From: a virus
IMG/VR virus record: IMGVR_UViG_3300031862_000015
Coordinates: 1 to 38,961 of that record
Direction: 5' to 3' (one strand)
Length of the DNA: 38,961 nt
Shown: piece by piece, positions 14,160 through 21,760 of the stretch
Layout of the letters: every line of letters starts with the position of its first letter
How positions within the stretch are numbered: position 1 is the stretch's first letter
The notes under the pieces: model-generated
Told to the model about the DNA's origin: nothing
Seen by the model: the letters and a program-made list of their open reading frames with translations, nothing else
The model's database searches: none
Program-made: the position numbers and the translations under genes

Positions 14160-14291
14160 ATGGTTCAAAGGAAGAAAATAAAACTCCCGCAGCCAAAAAT
14201 AACAATGACTAAGAAATCAACGGGGCAAACGAGCAGTAAATTACATCAAGCGGCGATGGACATTTTAAAAAAGCGCGCCCAGGCGGCATAA
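14160..14291 (+). CDS. 43-residue basic protein
   Basis: MVQRKKIKLPQPKITMTKKS and SSKLHQAAMDILKKRAQAA make a basic tail and a C-terminal helix. GGAGTAGTT precedes the ATG, and the stop overlaps the next start (TAATG). These junctions support translation. It may be related in role to the preceding basic head-region protein. Confidence 0.6.
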   Translation: MVQRKKIKLPQPKITMTKKSTGQTSSKLHQAAMDILKKRAQAA

Positions 14292-14617
14292 TGGCTAACG
14301 AAAAGATTCCTACAACTCAAATTGAAAGGATCAAACAAATTGACAGAATTAAACCATCTTTGTTTTTAAATGAAAAAGACTGCCCGGATATTAAAAAGAT
14401 GAGAGCCGGTCAAGAGTATGACTTTATCATTCACGCTAAGATGACATCAGATAGCCGGGATACAAAACATCCCGAGACTGGTAAGAATCTTAGAAAACCT
14501 ATGGTATCAGGACGATTCGAAATTCTCTCAATAGAATCTCCTGGTGATACCCTCGATGATTCAGATTTTACCGGTCTACCAATTGAAAGAATGAAACAAA
14601 AATCACAAGAATATTAA
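14291..14617 (+). CDS. Hypothetical head-region protein
   Basis: This 108-residue mixed alpha/beta protein has a lone core of the type RAGQEYDFIIHAKMTSDSRD, then GRFEILSIESPG. It is coupled by a 1-bp overlap to the gene before and lies directly before the scaffold gene. No family is recognised; a small capsid accessory is the likely class. Confidence 0.65.
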   Translation: MANEKIPTTQIERIKQIDRIKPSLFLNEKDCPDIKKMRAGQEYDFIIHAKMTSDSRDTKHPETGKNLRKPMVSGRFEILSIESPGDTLDDSDFTGLPIERMKQKSQEY

Positions 14618-14638
14618 CAAAAGAAAGGAGCATTAAAA

Positions 14639-15349
14639 ATGCCTAACAAAATGGAAGAACTTTTGGGCGATGACGAAACCCCAAAAGAGCCAAATCAAGA
14701 CTTAGAGACTATTAAAGAATCTCTTGGGACCTTATCTGAGAATGTTCAGAAATTGACAGAACAGGTAACGACAATTGATGAGAGAGTTTCAACCCCTCCG
14801 GTTGAAGAAGAAGAGGAAGAAAAGGATGAATCTTATAATCCGGCTGAAAAGCCAGGATATACTTGGGATGCAGTCAGACAAGATTGGATAAAAGATGCCG
14901 AAGAGATTGTTGACAGGAAACTAACTGAGAGAGAGGAAGAAATTCAAGCAGCTCAGGAGAGTGAGCGACAAGCCCGAGAGTTCATAGACAAAGAATTTGA
15001 CAGTCAGTTAGAAGAAATGGAGAAATCAAAAATCATCCCTCCTATTGAAGACAAAGATAACCGTGATGACCCTGGCCGAGCTGCCAGACGAGAAATCTTT
15101 GGATATGCCGCTGTATTAGGAACCACCAATCTTAAAAAAGTAGCTGAAGCCTTAAATAGAGAACACGACAGAGGATTTAACTTTGATGTTTCTTCTGGTC
15201 AGTTTGTAAGAACAAGAACTTCTGGTATCGGTCAGACAGCACCAGTCGGATCATCATCTTCAAGAACGGGCGGCGCTGGTAGAGTTATATCTTACAAAGA
15301 GCTTCACAATACCTCAATGGATGAATTAGCAAGACGAGCCAACGAATAA
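14639..15349 (+). CDS. Scaffolding protein
   Basis: This 236-residue acidic, coiled-coil protein lies immediately before the major capsid gene. ETIKESLGTLSENVQKLTEQ forms a heptad helix; an acidic run EEEEEEK and a long helix AEEIVDRKLTEREEEIQAAQ follow. The tail is Ser/Gly-rich and ends with a helix (YKELHNTSMDELARRANE). Scaffolds guide prohead assembly and leave before DNA enters. Sequence similarity is weak in this class, so the call rests on composition and position. AAAGAAAGGAGCATT precedes the ATG. Confidence 0.75.
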   Translation: MPNKMEELLGDDETPKEPNQDLETIKESLGTLSENVQKLTEQVTTIDERVSTPPVEEEEEEKDESYNPAEKPGYTWDAVRQDWIKDAEEIVDRKLTEREEEIQAAQESERQAREFIDKEFDSQLEEMEKSKIIPPIEDKDNRDDPGRAARREIFGYAAVLGTTNLKKVAEALNREHDRGFNFDVSSGQFVRTRTSGIGQTAPVGSSSSRTGGAGRVISYKELHNTSMDELARRANE

Positions 15350-15350
15350 C

Positions 15351-15379
15351 TTGACTTTTTAAAATCTATATAATATAAT
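15351..15379 (+). promoter_or_regulatory. Major capsid promoter
   Basis: TTGACT (15351-15356) lies 17 bp before TATAAT (15374-15379), with an overlapping second TATAAT at 15369-15374. It starts right after the scaffold stop. Transcription would begin near 15386 and meet the hairpin at 15395 almost at once. Confidence 0.8.
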
Positions 15380-15394
15380 AAAATTAAGAACGCC

Positions 15395-15417
15395 AAAGCG
15401 CAGTCCCTGCGCTTTTT
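15395..15417 (+). terminator. Terminator-like hairpin in the capsid leader
   Basis: AAAGCGCAG and CTGCGCTTT form a 9-bp stem with a TCC loop and a T-run. It lies downstream of the capsid promoter and upstream of the capsid gene, so it may end readthrough from scaffold, attenuate the capsid transcript, or cap its 5' end. Confidence 0.75.
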
Positions 15418-15447
15418 GTATTAAGAACTTAAAAGAAAGGAAGAAAA

Positions 15448-16524
15448 ATGACATTTTCAGACCAAGTTCAAGCTCTAACACAGGAAGTCCTTATTCCGAA
15501 AGTTGTCGATAACGTTCTCAATTCCAACATTTTGGCTTTGAGGCTTATTGGTAATGCTTTGGCAGGAATAGGATATGATGTTAGAAAAACAATCAAGTAC
15601 CAGAATTCAGGCACTGCAGCTTCATTTGCTGGTTTAGACACCTTCTCTGCGGCTCAGCTATCAACGAAGTTGAAGCTTGTATATGATATGAGAGCAGCGA
15701 GAGAACCTGTAGCAATCTCCGGTATGGATGCGGTTGCTAACGCCTCAGCTGAATCTCAAACAGACTTAGTTAAAGAGGCATTAGAAGAAACACAACAAGA
15801 ATTAATTGACGCAATTGGAACCATGCTCTATGGTGATGGCACAGGAAACTCAAACAAAGACTTTTTAGGATTAGAAGCTATCGTCGATGATGGAACAAGT
15901 GTTACCACTATCGCTGGTGCTTCAAGAACAACCTACCCGGTTTTAAAAGCTACCAGAACCGCTTCTGGTGGGACTTTAACTTTAGCCAAATTAGCAACTC
16001 TTTTCTCAGCAATATCTTCGGGTTCAGGAAATGCTTCCCCTTCGTTAATGATTTCTAACGAAACGGTTTGGGATCTTTACGAACAACTCTTAACTCCAAC
16101 TGTCAGAGAGCAATATACCTCAATGGGATATTATGACGTTGGTATGCGAGGTGGGGCTACCCGAGGGAAACAAGGCCTTGTTGGTATGGGTGGATTTGTA
16201 GCAGTTACTTATAAAGGTATCCCTTATGTTCGAGATGAAAAAGCCACAGCGCAAAGACTATATATGTTAAATGAAAACTGGCTAAAATGGTATGGTTGGG
16301 ATTCAAAGGGATTTGCTGGTTATAACAAAATTGCCTTCGGTTCTTCACAGATTGAAGGTGAATACGCAGAACCCCCGATGAGTCAATTCACTGGATTCAA
16401 TAGCTCAGGATTAAAAACTCCAACCAATCAATTTGGTGTTATTGCTGATATAATCTTACTTGGTAATTTGACCTCATGGCAGCCAAGAAGGAGTGGTCAG
16501 CTAACCGGTATAACTGGAGTATAA
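15448..16524 (+). CDS. Major capsid protein, probable HK97 fold
   Basis: This 358-residue protein has its own strong promoter and AAAGAAAGGAAGAAAA site. The N-terminal helix (VQALTQEVLIPKVVDNVLNS) is followed by a spine-like helical region, SQTDLVKEALEETQQELIDA, then IGTMLYGDGTGN. ETVWDLYEQLLTPTVREQY and GFVAVTYKGIPYVRDEKA read like A- and P-domain segments of HK97-type capsids. The C-terminus is beta-rich. Position after scaffold and before a decoration-like gene supports the call. Confidence 0.85.
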   Translation: MTFSDQVQALTQEVLIPKVVDNVLNSNILALRLIGNALAGIGYDVRKTIKYQNSGTAASFAGLDTFSAAQLSTKLKLVYDMRAAREPVAISGMDAVANASAESQTDLVKEALEETQQELIDAIGTMLYGDGTGNSNKDFLGLEAIVDDGTSVTTIAGASRTTYPVLKATRTASGGTLTLAKLATLFSAISSGSGNASPSLMISNETVWDLYEQLLTPTVREQYTSMGYYDVGMRGGATRGKQGLVGMGGFVAVTYKGIPYVRDEKATAQRLYMLNENWLKWYGWDSKGFAGYNKIAFGSSQIEGEYAEPPMSQFTGFNSSGLKTPTNQFGVIADIILLGNLTSWQPRRSGQLTGITGV

Positions 16525-16551
16525 ATTTAATTTAAAAAGAAAGGATAAATT

Positions 16552-17289
16552 ATGAAATTAGAATCAACTGCAACAATTCTCGACTTTGATCCTTATAAAA
16601 CAAGGACCGAAGCGGGTTCAACACACAATCTTGGTGAATTAGTTGCTTTAGCTGATCAGCGAAAATTCCGCTATGCAGTCGCTGGAGCCTCAGATATTTC
16701 TCATAGTAAGCTTCAGTTAGCCCCCGCGCCAAAGACAAATCATCACAACATTGCTGTTTATGCGGCAGCGGCTATTGGGGCGACCGAGGTTCAGGCCACA
16801 TTAGGCGCGACCGCGGCCACTGCTAACGAATACAGCGAGGGTTATCTGTGCGTCAACGACGCCACCGGCGAGGGTTATACCTATAAGATCAGTGGTCATG
16901 CAGCTGTAGCTTCTGCTGGGGTGATTACTGTTGAACTCTTTGACCCGATCAAAGTGGCCTTAGTGGCTGCAACATCGGAAATCTCCTTGATTCATAACAC
17001 CTACAATGGAGTAGTCGAGGGAACTTCCGCGACCCGATCACCTGCTGGTGTCCCGTATGTTGACATTTCGAGTGGAGATTACGGCTGGCTTCAGACACGA
17101 GGTGTCGCTGCGGTATTGAATGGTTCAGCATGCACTCTCGGAGCTCGCCTGATGGCGGATGCTTCCACCGCCGGGGCGGTTACAGACCAAACTGACGTCA
17201 CTGCTCCACAGGCTGAATGGCAAGTCGGTTTCGCTATTACAGTCGGAGTCTCAACAGAATACAAACCAATCTTTCTAACAATAGATTAG
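16552..17289 (+). CDS. Capsid decoration-like or minor head protein
   Basis: This 245-residue protein is Ala/Thr/Val-rich and beta-predicted. It starts with a capsid-associated look (THNLGELVALADQRKFRYA), and proteins of this class commonly follow the capsid gene in uncultured podoviruses. The middle, AAAAIGATEVQATLGATAAT, is low in charge. DNA here is richer in GC than the surrounding genes. It probably decorates or completes the capsid; the exact role is not provable from sequence. Confidence 0.6.
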   Translation: MKLESTATILDFDPYKTRTEAGSTHNLGELVALADQRKFRYAVAGASDISHSKLQLAPAPKTNHHNIAVYAAAAIGATEVQATLGATAATANEYSEGYLCVNDATGEGYTYKISGHAAVASAGVITVELFDPIKVALVAATSEISLIHNTYNGVVEGTSATRSPAGVPYVDISSGDYGWLQTRGVAAVLNGSACTLGARLMADASTAGAVTDQTDVTAPQAEWQVGFAITVGVSTEYKPIFLTID

Positions 17290-17296
17290 GAGAATT

Positions 17297-17434
17297 ATGA
17301 CAATTGACGATAGCGATTATGGTGTATATTTGGCTACCAAAAAGATTGAAGATGCCAAAAAAACACGCAAAAAAGCAAGTAAAAAAGCAAGTAAAAAAGC
17401 AAGTAAAAAAATAAAGAAAATTAAAAAAGGTTGA
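17297..17434 (+). CDS. Lys/Ala/Ser repeat peptide, histone-tail-like
   Basis: This 45-residue protein has a short acidic head (MTIDDSDYGVYLATKKIEDA) and then a tail built of KKAS repeats: TRKKASKKASKKASKKIKK. Three 12-bp DNA repeats of AAAAAAGCAAGT underlie it. AGGAGAATT precedes the ATG. Such tails bind DNA or polyanions, as in histone H1 termini. A DNA-condensing or virion role is inference. Confidence 0.55.
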   Translation: MTIDDSDYGVYLATKKIEDAKKTRKKASKKASKKASKKIKKIKKG

Positions 17435-17486
17435 CGAGGAACCCACCAAAGAATGATGGGGGATTCAGGACCTTAGAAAGGTTACT

Positions 17487-18467
17487 ATGAAAGCAAGAGA
17501 TTACATTCCAGCTCTTAGGTTTGGAGCTAAAATCTACCCCGAAGACATTGCCGGGATTGACCCACTGACACAGACTAATCAGTACTGGTTTGTTGATGGT
17601 GATAAATCCGCCGATGGCGGCGGTAAGTCTTGGGAAGACGCCTACAAGACAATTCAGGCGGCAGTCAATGCTGCCAGCGAGGGTGATGTTATTTTCGTCG
17701 CTCCAAAGTCGATCACGGCTTTGGCGACCGATCCTGTTGACTACGCCGAAACGATTATAATTCCCAACAGCAAACCCAACCTCTCAATTATTGGTGTCTC
17801 CAGAGGACGAACGCAGGGAGGATTGCCACAAATCAAAATTGGGAGTGGTTCAACAGCGATGTTGACTGTTAGAGCACCTGGCTGTTTGATCGCTAACCTT
17901 GGATTTAACGGCGCTTCTTCAACCGGTGGAGGCATTCTCTTAGACGATGACGGCGGAACTTCTAAAGTCGCTTTCGGAACTACAATCGCTAATTGTCACT
18001 TCAAAAATTGTGTTGGTTCTACTGCTACCGATGCCTCAACCGGCGGAGCGGTTATGTGGGGTTCAAATGGCGGGGGCTGGCAAACCCTCATCAAGGGAAA
18101 TATGTTCTATAAGAATGTTGGCGATATTGTCCTTATGGGCACAAGCGTATCCGTTCCTCAAGATGTGGTGATTGAAGATAACATCTTCTCTGGGCCGGCG
18201 GCGAGTGTCGACTGCAACCTCTATTTGGCTGGCGGTTCGGGCATGAACGGTGTTTATGTTAGAAATAATGTTTTCCCTGTCTTTCCTGCTCTTTCCAGTG
18301 GCGCCAACCTCCGTTATGCTAAGATGACCGGTTGCGTTGGCATCTTATCTAATAACTACTTCGGCACCGATAAAACCTTCGGGGCGGCAGGAAATGGAGC
18401 CGTTATTCCGACTACCACCTTCTTATCTGGCAATTACGATGAAGGCGGACTGATAGCGAGAGTATAG
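17487..18467 (+). CDS. Parallel beta-helix structural protein
   Basis: This 326-residue protein opens with a short particle-attachment-like region, then WFVDGDKSADGGGKSWEDAY and KTIQAAVNAASEGDVIFVAP, the usual entry to a right-handed parallel beta-helix. Later coils carry turns such as TTIANCHFKNCVG, IKGNMFYKN and VIEDNIFSG. The fold is shared with pectate lyases and phage tailspikes. Location in the head cluster suggests a capsid fibre or spike. GC is higher than in neighbours. No catalytic residues are assigned. Ribosome site GAAAGGTTACT. Confidence 0.7.
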   Translation: MKARDYIPALRFGAKIYPEDIAGIDPLTQTNQYWFVDGDKSADGGGKSWEDAYKTIQAAVNAASEGDVIFVAPKSITALATDPVDYAETIIIPNSKPNLSIIGVSRGRTQGGLPQIKIGSGSTAMLTVRAPGCLIANLGFNGASSTGGGILLDDDGGTSKVAFGTTIANCHFKNCVGSTATDASTGGAVMWGSNGGGWQTLIKGNMFYKNVGDIVLMGTSVSVPQDVVIEDNIFSGPAASVDCNLYLAGGSGMNGVYVRNNVFPVFPALSSGANLRYAKMTGCVGILSNNYFGTDKTFGAAGNGAVIPTTTFLSGNYDEGGLIARV

Positions 18468-18550
18468 TAGTTTGAAGAGATTTTGATAAATTGACATCTT
18501 ATTAACATGGTCTGACTGCTTGTTTAATAATTTTGAGAATCACTGTTATT

Positions 18551-18575
18551 AAGGTAACCTAAATTTACCTTTAGG
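18551..18575 (+). promoter_or_regulatory. Two mutually exclusive hairpins upstream of a terminator
   Basis: AAGGTAA (18551-18557) can pair with TTACCTT (18565-18571), or CCTAAA (18558-18563) with TTTAGG (18570-18575). Both cannot form together. They lie in a 195-bp gene-free stretch, just before the terminator at 18581. Short stems in AT-rich DNA may be chance. Confidence 0.35.
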
Positions 18576-18580
18576 ATATA

Positions 18581-18617
18581 GAAAAGAGCCTGTGGTCGAT
18601 CAGGCTCTTTTCTTTTT
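18581..18617 (+). terminator. Strong intrinsic terminator
   Basis: GAAAAGAGCCT (18581-18591) pairs perfectly with AGGCTCTTTTC (18602-18612), followed by TTTTT. It ends the capsid transcript; a new promoter follows directly. Confidence 0.9.
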
Positions 18618-18619
18618 GG

Positions 18620-18645
18620 TTGACAAATTCAATATGTGATATAAT
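18620..18645 (+). promoter_or_regulatory. Promoter after terminator, unusual 14-bp spacing
   Basis: TTGACA (18620-18625) and TGATATAAT (-10 at 18640-18645) are both excellent, but only 14 bp separate them. The extended -10 may make the -35 dispensable. The leader to the ATG at 18664 is about 12 nt and is almost only the ribosome site. Confidence 0.75.
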
Positions 18646-18663
18646 AAAAGAAAGGAGATAATT

Positions 18664-19158
18664 ATGACAAGTTTTAATGCAGCCATAGATAGAGACGCGA
18701 ATAGACAAGTTATTAGTTCTAACGAAGCTTTTAAGGTTTCTAAAAGTATGACTTTTGCTGGTAACACCGTAAATGACCCTGGTGATTATGATGGCACGGG
18801 TAATCCAGCGACTTTATTTACGGTAACTGGTGATGTTTTAGCCACCATTTTTGGCATTTGCACAGTTTCACTTACGGGAGAAACGGCTACACTCGCTCTC
18901 GGGGTCACAGATGCGACTGGTATTTTCTGCGGCGAGATTGCTGCTACTACTATTTTAGCCAAATACGTAATAGCAGAAGGTAGCAACCCAGCATTATCAC
19001 TGGGGTTAGACCCAACAGGCGATGGGACAGAATTTGTTATAGGTGGTGGTCAAGATATAATTCAAACTGTCGCAACAGCCAATATTACCGCTGGTGCAAT
19101 CACTTATTATTGTTTGTGGAGACCTTTATCATCTGATGGTAAGGTAGAAGCAGCATAA
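18664..19158 (+). CDS. Beta-rich virion structural protein
   Basis: This 164-residue protein is rich in Thr, Ala, Gly and Val with few charges and reads as beta-sandwich: FTVTGDVLATIFGICTVSLT, then TATLALGVTDATGIF. It starts a new transcript after a terminator-promoter pair. Head-decoration or fibre base are the likely roles. No named family is recognised. Confidence 0.6.
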   Translation: MTSFNAAIDRDANRQVISSNEAFKVSKSMTFAGNTVNDPGDYDGTGNPATLFTVTGDVLATIFGICTVSLTGETATLALGVTDATGIFCGEIAATTILAKYVIAEGSNPALSLGLDPTGDGTEFVIGGGQDIIQTVATANITAGAITYYCLWRPLSSDGKVEAA

Positions 19159-19172
19159 AAATATAACTAAAT

Positions 19173-19199
19173 AAGAAAGGAGCATTTCAAATGCCAAAA
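19173..19199 (+). repeat. 27-bp translation-start repeat, late copy
   Basis: This is identical to 5437-5463 before groEL and spans the ribosome site and first codons of the gene at 19191. It suggests copying of an initiation module or a strong shared selection on it. Confidence 0.8.
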
Positions 19200-19820
19200 C
19201 CAAAAGAAGACCCTCAGGACGTATTAATTGTCCAAAACATTGATCTAAATTGCGATGATGTCGATACCGAAGAAGGCTGGTCGCATAAAGATTATTATCA
19301 GGTAAAATGGGGCGGAAACCCCATAAGAATTAAACCCGGAGAAACAAGACGACTTCCCCGTTATGTTGCTGAGCATTTTGCTAAACATTTAGCTAATCAC
19401 ATCCTAATGAAAATGGAAAAAGAAACTGGTAAGCAATTTTTAGTCAATAACCCGATAGAACGACCGAAAGTTCTCAAACAGATTATTATCGGGGTTGACC
19501 AGTATTTCTTAGATCAAGAAATCGCCGAACAAACAGAAGGCGAGAAAGTAGCCGCAGAAATCGAGAAACTAAACGAACCAGAAGAAAAAGCTCTGGATGT
19601 CGGGGCAGTTCCTAACCCCGCAATTGGTGAATTAAAAGAAGAACCCAAAACTCCAGAAATTCCAGAAGAAAAACCATCTAAAGAAAAAACTTCAATTTGG
19701 GACCCTAAACTACCCGATCCTTCTATCAACGAGCTACGGCACGCCTGTAAGCTTCAAGGAATTGAGTTTACATTAAAAGACAACAAGGAAACATTAATCC
19801 AAAAACTGAAGTCTTTTTAA
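19191..19820 (+). CDS. Virion-region protein with HeH/LEM-like C-terminus
   Basis: This 209-residue protein has an N-terminal globular part with the stretch YYQVKWGGNPIRIKPGETRR, a Glu/Pro/Lys-rich disordered linker (about 125-175), and a C-terminal segment DPSINELRHACKLQGIEFTL then NKETLIQKLKS. This tail resembles helix-extension-helix (HeH/LEM/SAP-like) DNA-binding motifs found in phage head proteins. It begins with the same 27 bases as groEL. A head-completion or DNA-binding virion role is inferred. Confidence 0.6.
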   Translation: MPKPKEDPQDVLIVQNIDLNCDDVDTEEGWSHKDYYQVKWGGNPIRIKPGETRRLPRYVAEHFAKHLANHILMKMEKETGKQFLVNNPIERPKVLKQIIIGVDQYFLDQEIAEQTEGEKVAAEIEKLNEPEEKALDVGAVPNPAIGELKEEPKTPEIPEEKPSKEKTSIWDPKLPDPSINELRHACKLQGIEFTLKDNKETLIQKLKSF

Positions 19821-19829
19821 AGAAGAACT

Positions 19830-20633
19830 ATGGACGAATTTGAGGAAGCTGCTAATTTATTAAGCAAAACTGTTAAAGATCTCGAAATTCAAAAGAAGAG
19901 ATTAGATATTGATGTTGTTTCTTTAGATGCTCAACTTAAAGAGTCGCAGCGTAAACTCTATCATCTTCACGACAATATCAGCCTGCTCGAAAAAGAAAAG
20001 AAATTACTGAAAGAAAAAATTGACCGTGAGACGGAGGCAATGAAAGAGATTAAGCATCAGCAGGAGGAGGAAATAGCAAACAAAAAGAATTTAGCCGAGA
20101 TTGAGATATTAAATAATCGCAAGAAGTTAGAGAAAGAGTGCGAAGAATTAGAGGCTAAAAAGAAAAAGTATCTAATTGATAAGCAGGCTTTGGAAAAATT
20201 AAAATTAGATTTGAAAAAATATAATGATTCCCTCCAAAAAGAACGTAATCAACTGTCTCAGGATATAAACGAATTAAAGATTAAAAAAAGAGATTTGGCT
20301 TTTAAAGTAAAAACTAATGAAACTTTGAGAATGAATTTACTTGCAGAACGTGGGCAACTGTCAGTTGATAAAAAACAAATTAGTGACAATTTAAAAACTT
20401 CTGAAAATAAACTGGACGAAGCTAATAAAAAATTACAAGAAGCCAACAATCTTTTATCAACTATAAACGAACAGGCAAATCAACTTAAAAAATATCAAAA
20501 AGATTTAGATATTAAAGAAGATATTCTTAACAAAAAATCCTTCATCTTAGAAGGTAAGGAAAGAGATCTGAGAAAAAGAGAACTCCAGCTTTCGGACCGA
20601 GAAGCAACACTCAAATCAAACCTCAATTTATGA
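19830..20633 (+). CDS. Long coiled-coil protein
   Basis: This 267-residue protein is almost entirely heptad-repeat helix, e.g. ETEAMKEIKHQQEEEIANKK and LSTINEQANQLKKYQKDLDI. There are no transmembrane or catalytic motifs. It follows the HeH-like protein after nine bases and lacks a strong ribosome site (AAAGAAGAACT). A fibrous virion part or tail-assembly rod is plausible. It is too short and poorly placed to be a usual tape measure. Confidence 0.65.
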   Translation: MDEFEEAANLLSKTVKDLEIQKKRLDIDVVSLDAQLKESQRKLYHLHDNISLLEKEKKLLKEKIDRETEAMKEIKHQQEEEIANKKNLAEIEILNNRKKLEKECEELEAKKKKYLIDKQALEKLKLDLKKYNDSLQKERNQLSQDINELKIKKRDLAFKVKTNETLRMNLLAERGQLSVDKKQISDNLKTSENKLDEANKKLQEANNLLSTINEQANQLKKYQKDLDIKEDILNKKSFILEGKERDLRKRELQLSDREATLKSNLNL

Positions 20634-20640
20634 TATAATT
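20632..20640 (+). promoter_or_regulatory. Extended -10 promoter TGATATAAT
   Basis: The box overlaps the stop of the coiled-coil gene. The leader to the ATG at 20657 would be about 10 nt. There is no recognisable -35. Confidence 0.5.
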
Positions 20641-20656
20641 AGATTAGAGGTTAACT

Positions 20657-21085
20657 ATGAGTGATGCAGTTCGTGATCAAAATCGAATCGCCGGGATCAT
20701 AGCGGAAACCTATGATGCTAATAGAACTCCTTCGCCTCTCTCGGTTGATCCAGTTACTGGAAGATTAAGAATAAATGGAACCGTTACTGGAACGGTTATT
20801 GTTGATAATTTAGGAACTACTGTTATCGCCGGTCAAAAGACGGTCGCTGTAACAGATACTGCTGTTAAATTAACTACCAGCTCAACACCAATCAAAAATG
20901 GCGTAATTATTCAAGCATTAGTAAATAATTCAACTACTGTTGTCGTGGGACCTTCTACGGTCACGACAGCAAATGGTTTTCAACTTCAAGCCGGACAATC
21001 AACCTCTTTAGCAATTGATGATTTGGCTTCTGTTTATATCAATGGCACCGCTGGTGATGGTGTGTGCTTTATATCAAGCGTTTAG
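20657..21085 (+). CDS. Small beta-rich structural protein
   Basis: This 142-residue protein has LSVDPVTGRLRINGTVTGTV and VIAGQKTVAVTDTAVKLTTS, patterns common in small phage proteins of the head/fibre region, with the rest beta-predicted (NGVIIQALVNNSTTVVVG). No catalytic residues are seen. A capsid fibre or decoration role is likely by composition and place. Confidence 0.65.
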   Translation: MSDAVRDQNRIAGIIAETYDANRTPSPLSVDPVTGRLRINGTVTGTVIVDNLGTTVIAGQKTVAVTDTAVKLTTSSTPIKNGVIIQALVNNSTTVVVGPSTVTTANGFQLQAGQSTSLAIDDLASVYINGTAGDGVCFISSV

Positions 21086-21092
21086 GAGAATT

Positions 21093-21539
21093 ATGCCCTT
21101 ACTTCCATTTGGTTCAGCGCCAGCAAGCAAAAAAGTATTTGTTCCTTACACAGGAGCAACTGCTGATGTTGATTTGGGGGCACATAATATTAAAGCAGCT
21201 AATTTAGTCGGTCAAATTCAATTTGTCTTACCAGCAGTTGCAGGAAGCCAAGCGAGAGTCCGAATTCCTAAAGATTTAACTATAACCTCAGCGATTATTG
21301 TCGGCGATGTTTCAGGTTCTGCAGTGGTGGATATTTGGAAAGATACTTATGCAAATTATCCGCCAACTGACGCTGATTCAATTACCGCCGCAACACCACC
21401 GACTTTATCATCAGCAATTAAAAATACCGATTCAACGCTTACTGGTTGGACAAAATCTTTTACTGCTGGCGACTGGCTGATTGCGAACGTTGACAGCTGT
21501 AGCACGCTTAACGAATTGGTAATTGTATTAACATATTAG
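21093..21539 (+). CDS. Beta-rich structural protein
   Basis: I place the start at the ATG at 21093, directly after TTTAGGAGAATT, giving 148 residues. An upstream in-frame ATG at 21015 would overlap the previous gene by 71 bp and lacks a ribosome site. The N-terminus VFVPYTGATADVDLGAHNIK is a motif seen in fibre and spike heads. The rest is beta-sandwich-like with VSGSAVVDIWKDTYANYPPT. It is likely a virion fibre component. Confidence 0.65.
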   Translation: MPLLPFGSAPASKKVFVPYTGATADVDLGAHNIKAANLVGQIQFVLPAVAGSQARVRIPKDLTITSAIIVGDVSGSAVVDIWKDTYANYPPTDADSITAATPPTLSSAIKNTDSTLTGWTKSFTAGDWLIANVDSCSTLNELVIVLTY

Positions 21540-21548
21540 GAGAAAATT

Positions 21549-21758
21549 ATGGCAGACGAAATTTACACCTTAACTACAACTCAAAAAATCAACCTAACTG
21601 AAATCAGGCGGCAAATTACCGAGCTACAAAACCGCAAGAAAATCGCTGAATCTGTTAGTCAGGAAGAAAAAGATAAACTTTATTACAACCTTGAAATTAA
21701 GCCGTTAGAAGAAGGAATCAAGCGGCTTCAAGATGAATTAACTAAATATAAAGGATAA
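21549..21758 (+). CDS. Short coiled-coil protein
   Basis: This 69-residue helical protein (LTEIRRQITELQNRKKIAES, then LEEGIKRLQDELTKYK-like tail) follows AGGAGAAAATT and ends three bases before the next gene. It may trimerise or support the fibre proteins around it. No family is recognised. Confidence 0.6.
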   Translation: MADEIYTLTTTQKINLTEIRRQITELQNRKKIAESVSQEEKDKLYYNLEIKPLEEGIKRLQDELTKYKG

Positions 21759-21760
21759 TT

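Noticed and set aside
16441-16460. TGATATAAT inside the major capsid gene as a promoter
   Set aside because: It is part of the coding sequence for ADIIL, has no ribosome site after it and no gene start nearby.
19830-20633. Coiled-coil protein as a tape measure
   Set aside because: It is only 267 residues, lacks tail-chaperone genes before it, and no other siphovirus tail genes are present.
21015-21092. Upstream ATG giving a longer version of the gene at 21093
   Set aside because: It overlaps the previous gene by 71 bp and has no ribosome site, whereas 21093 follows TTTAGGAGAATT directly.
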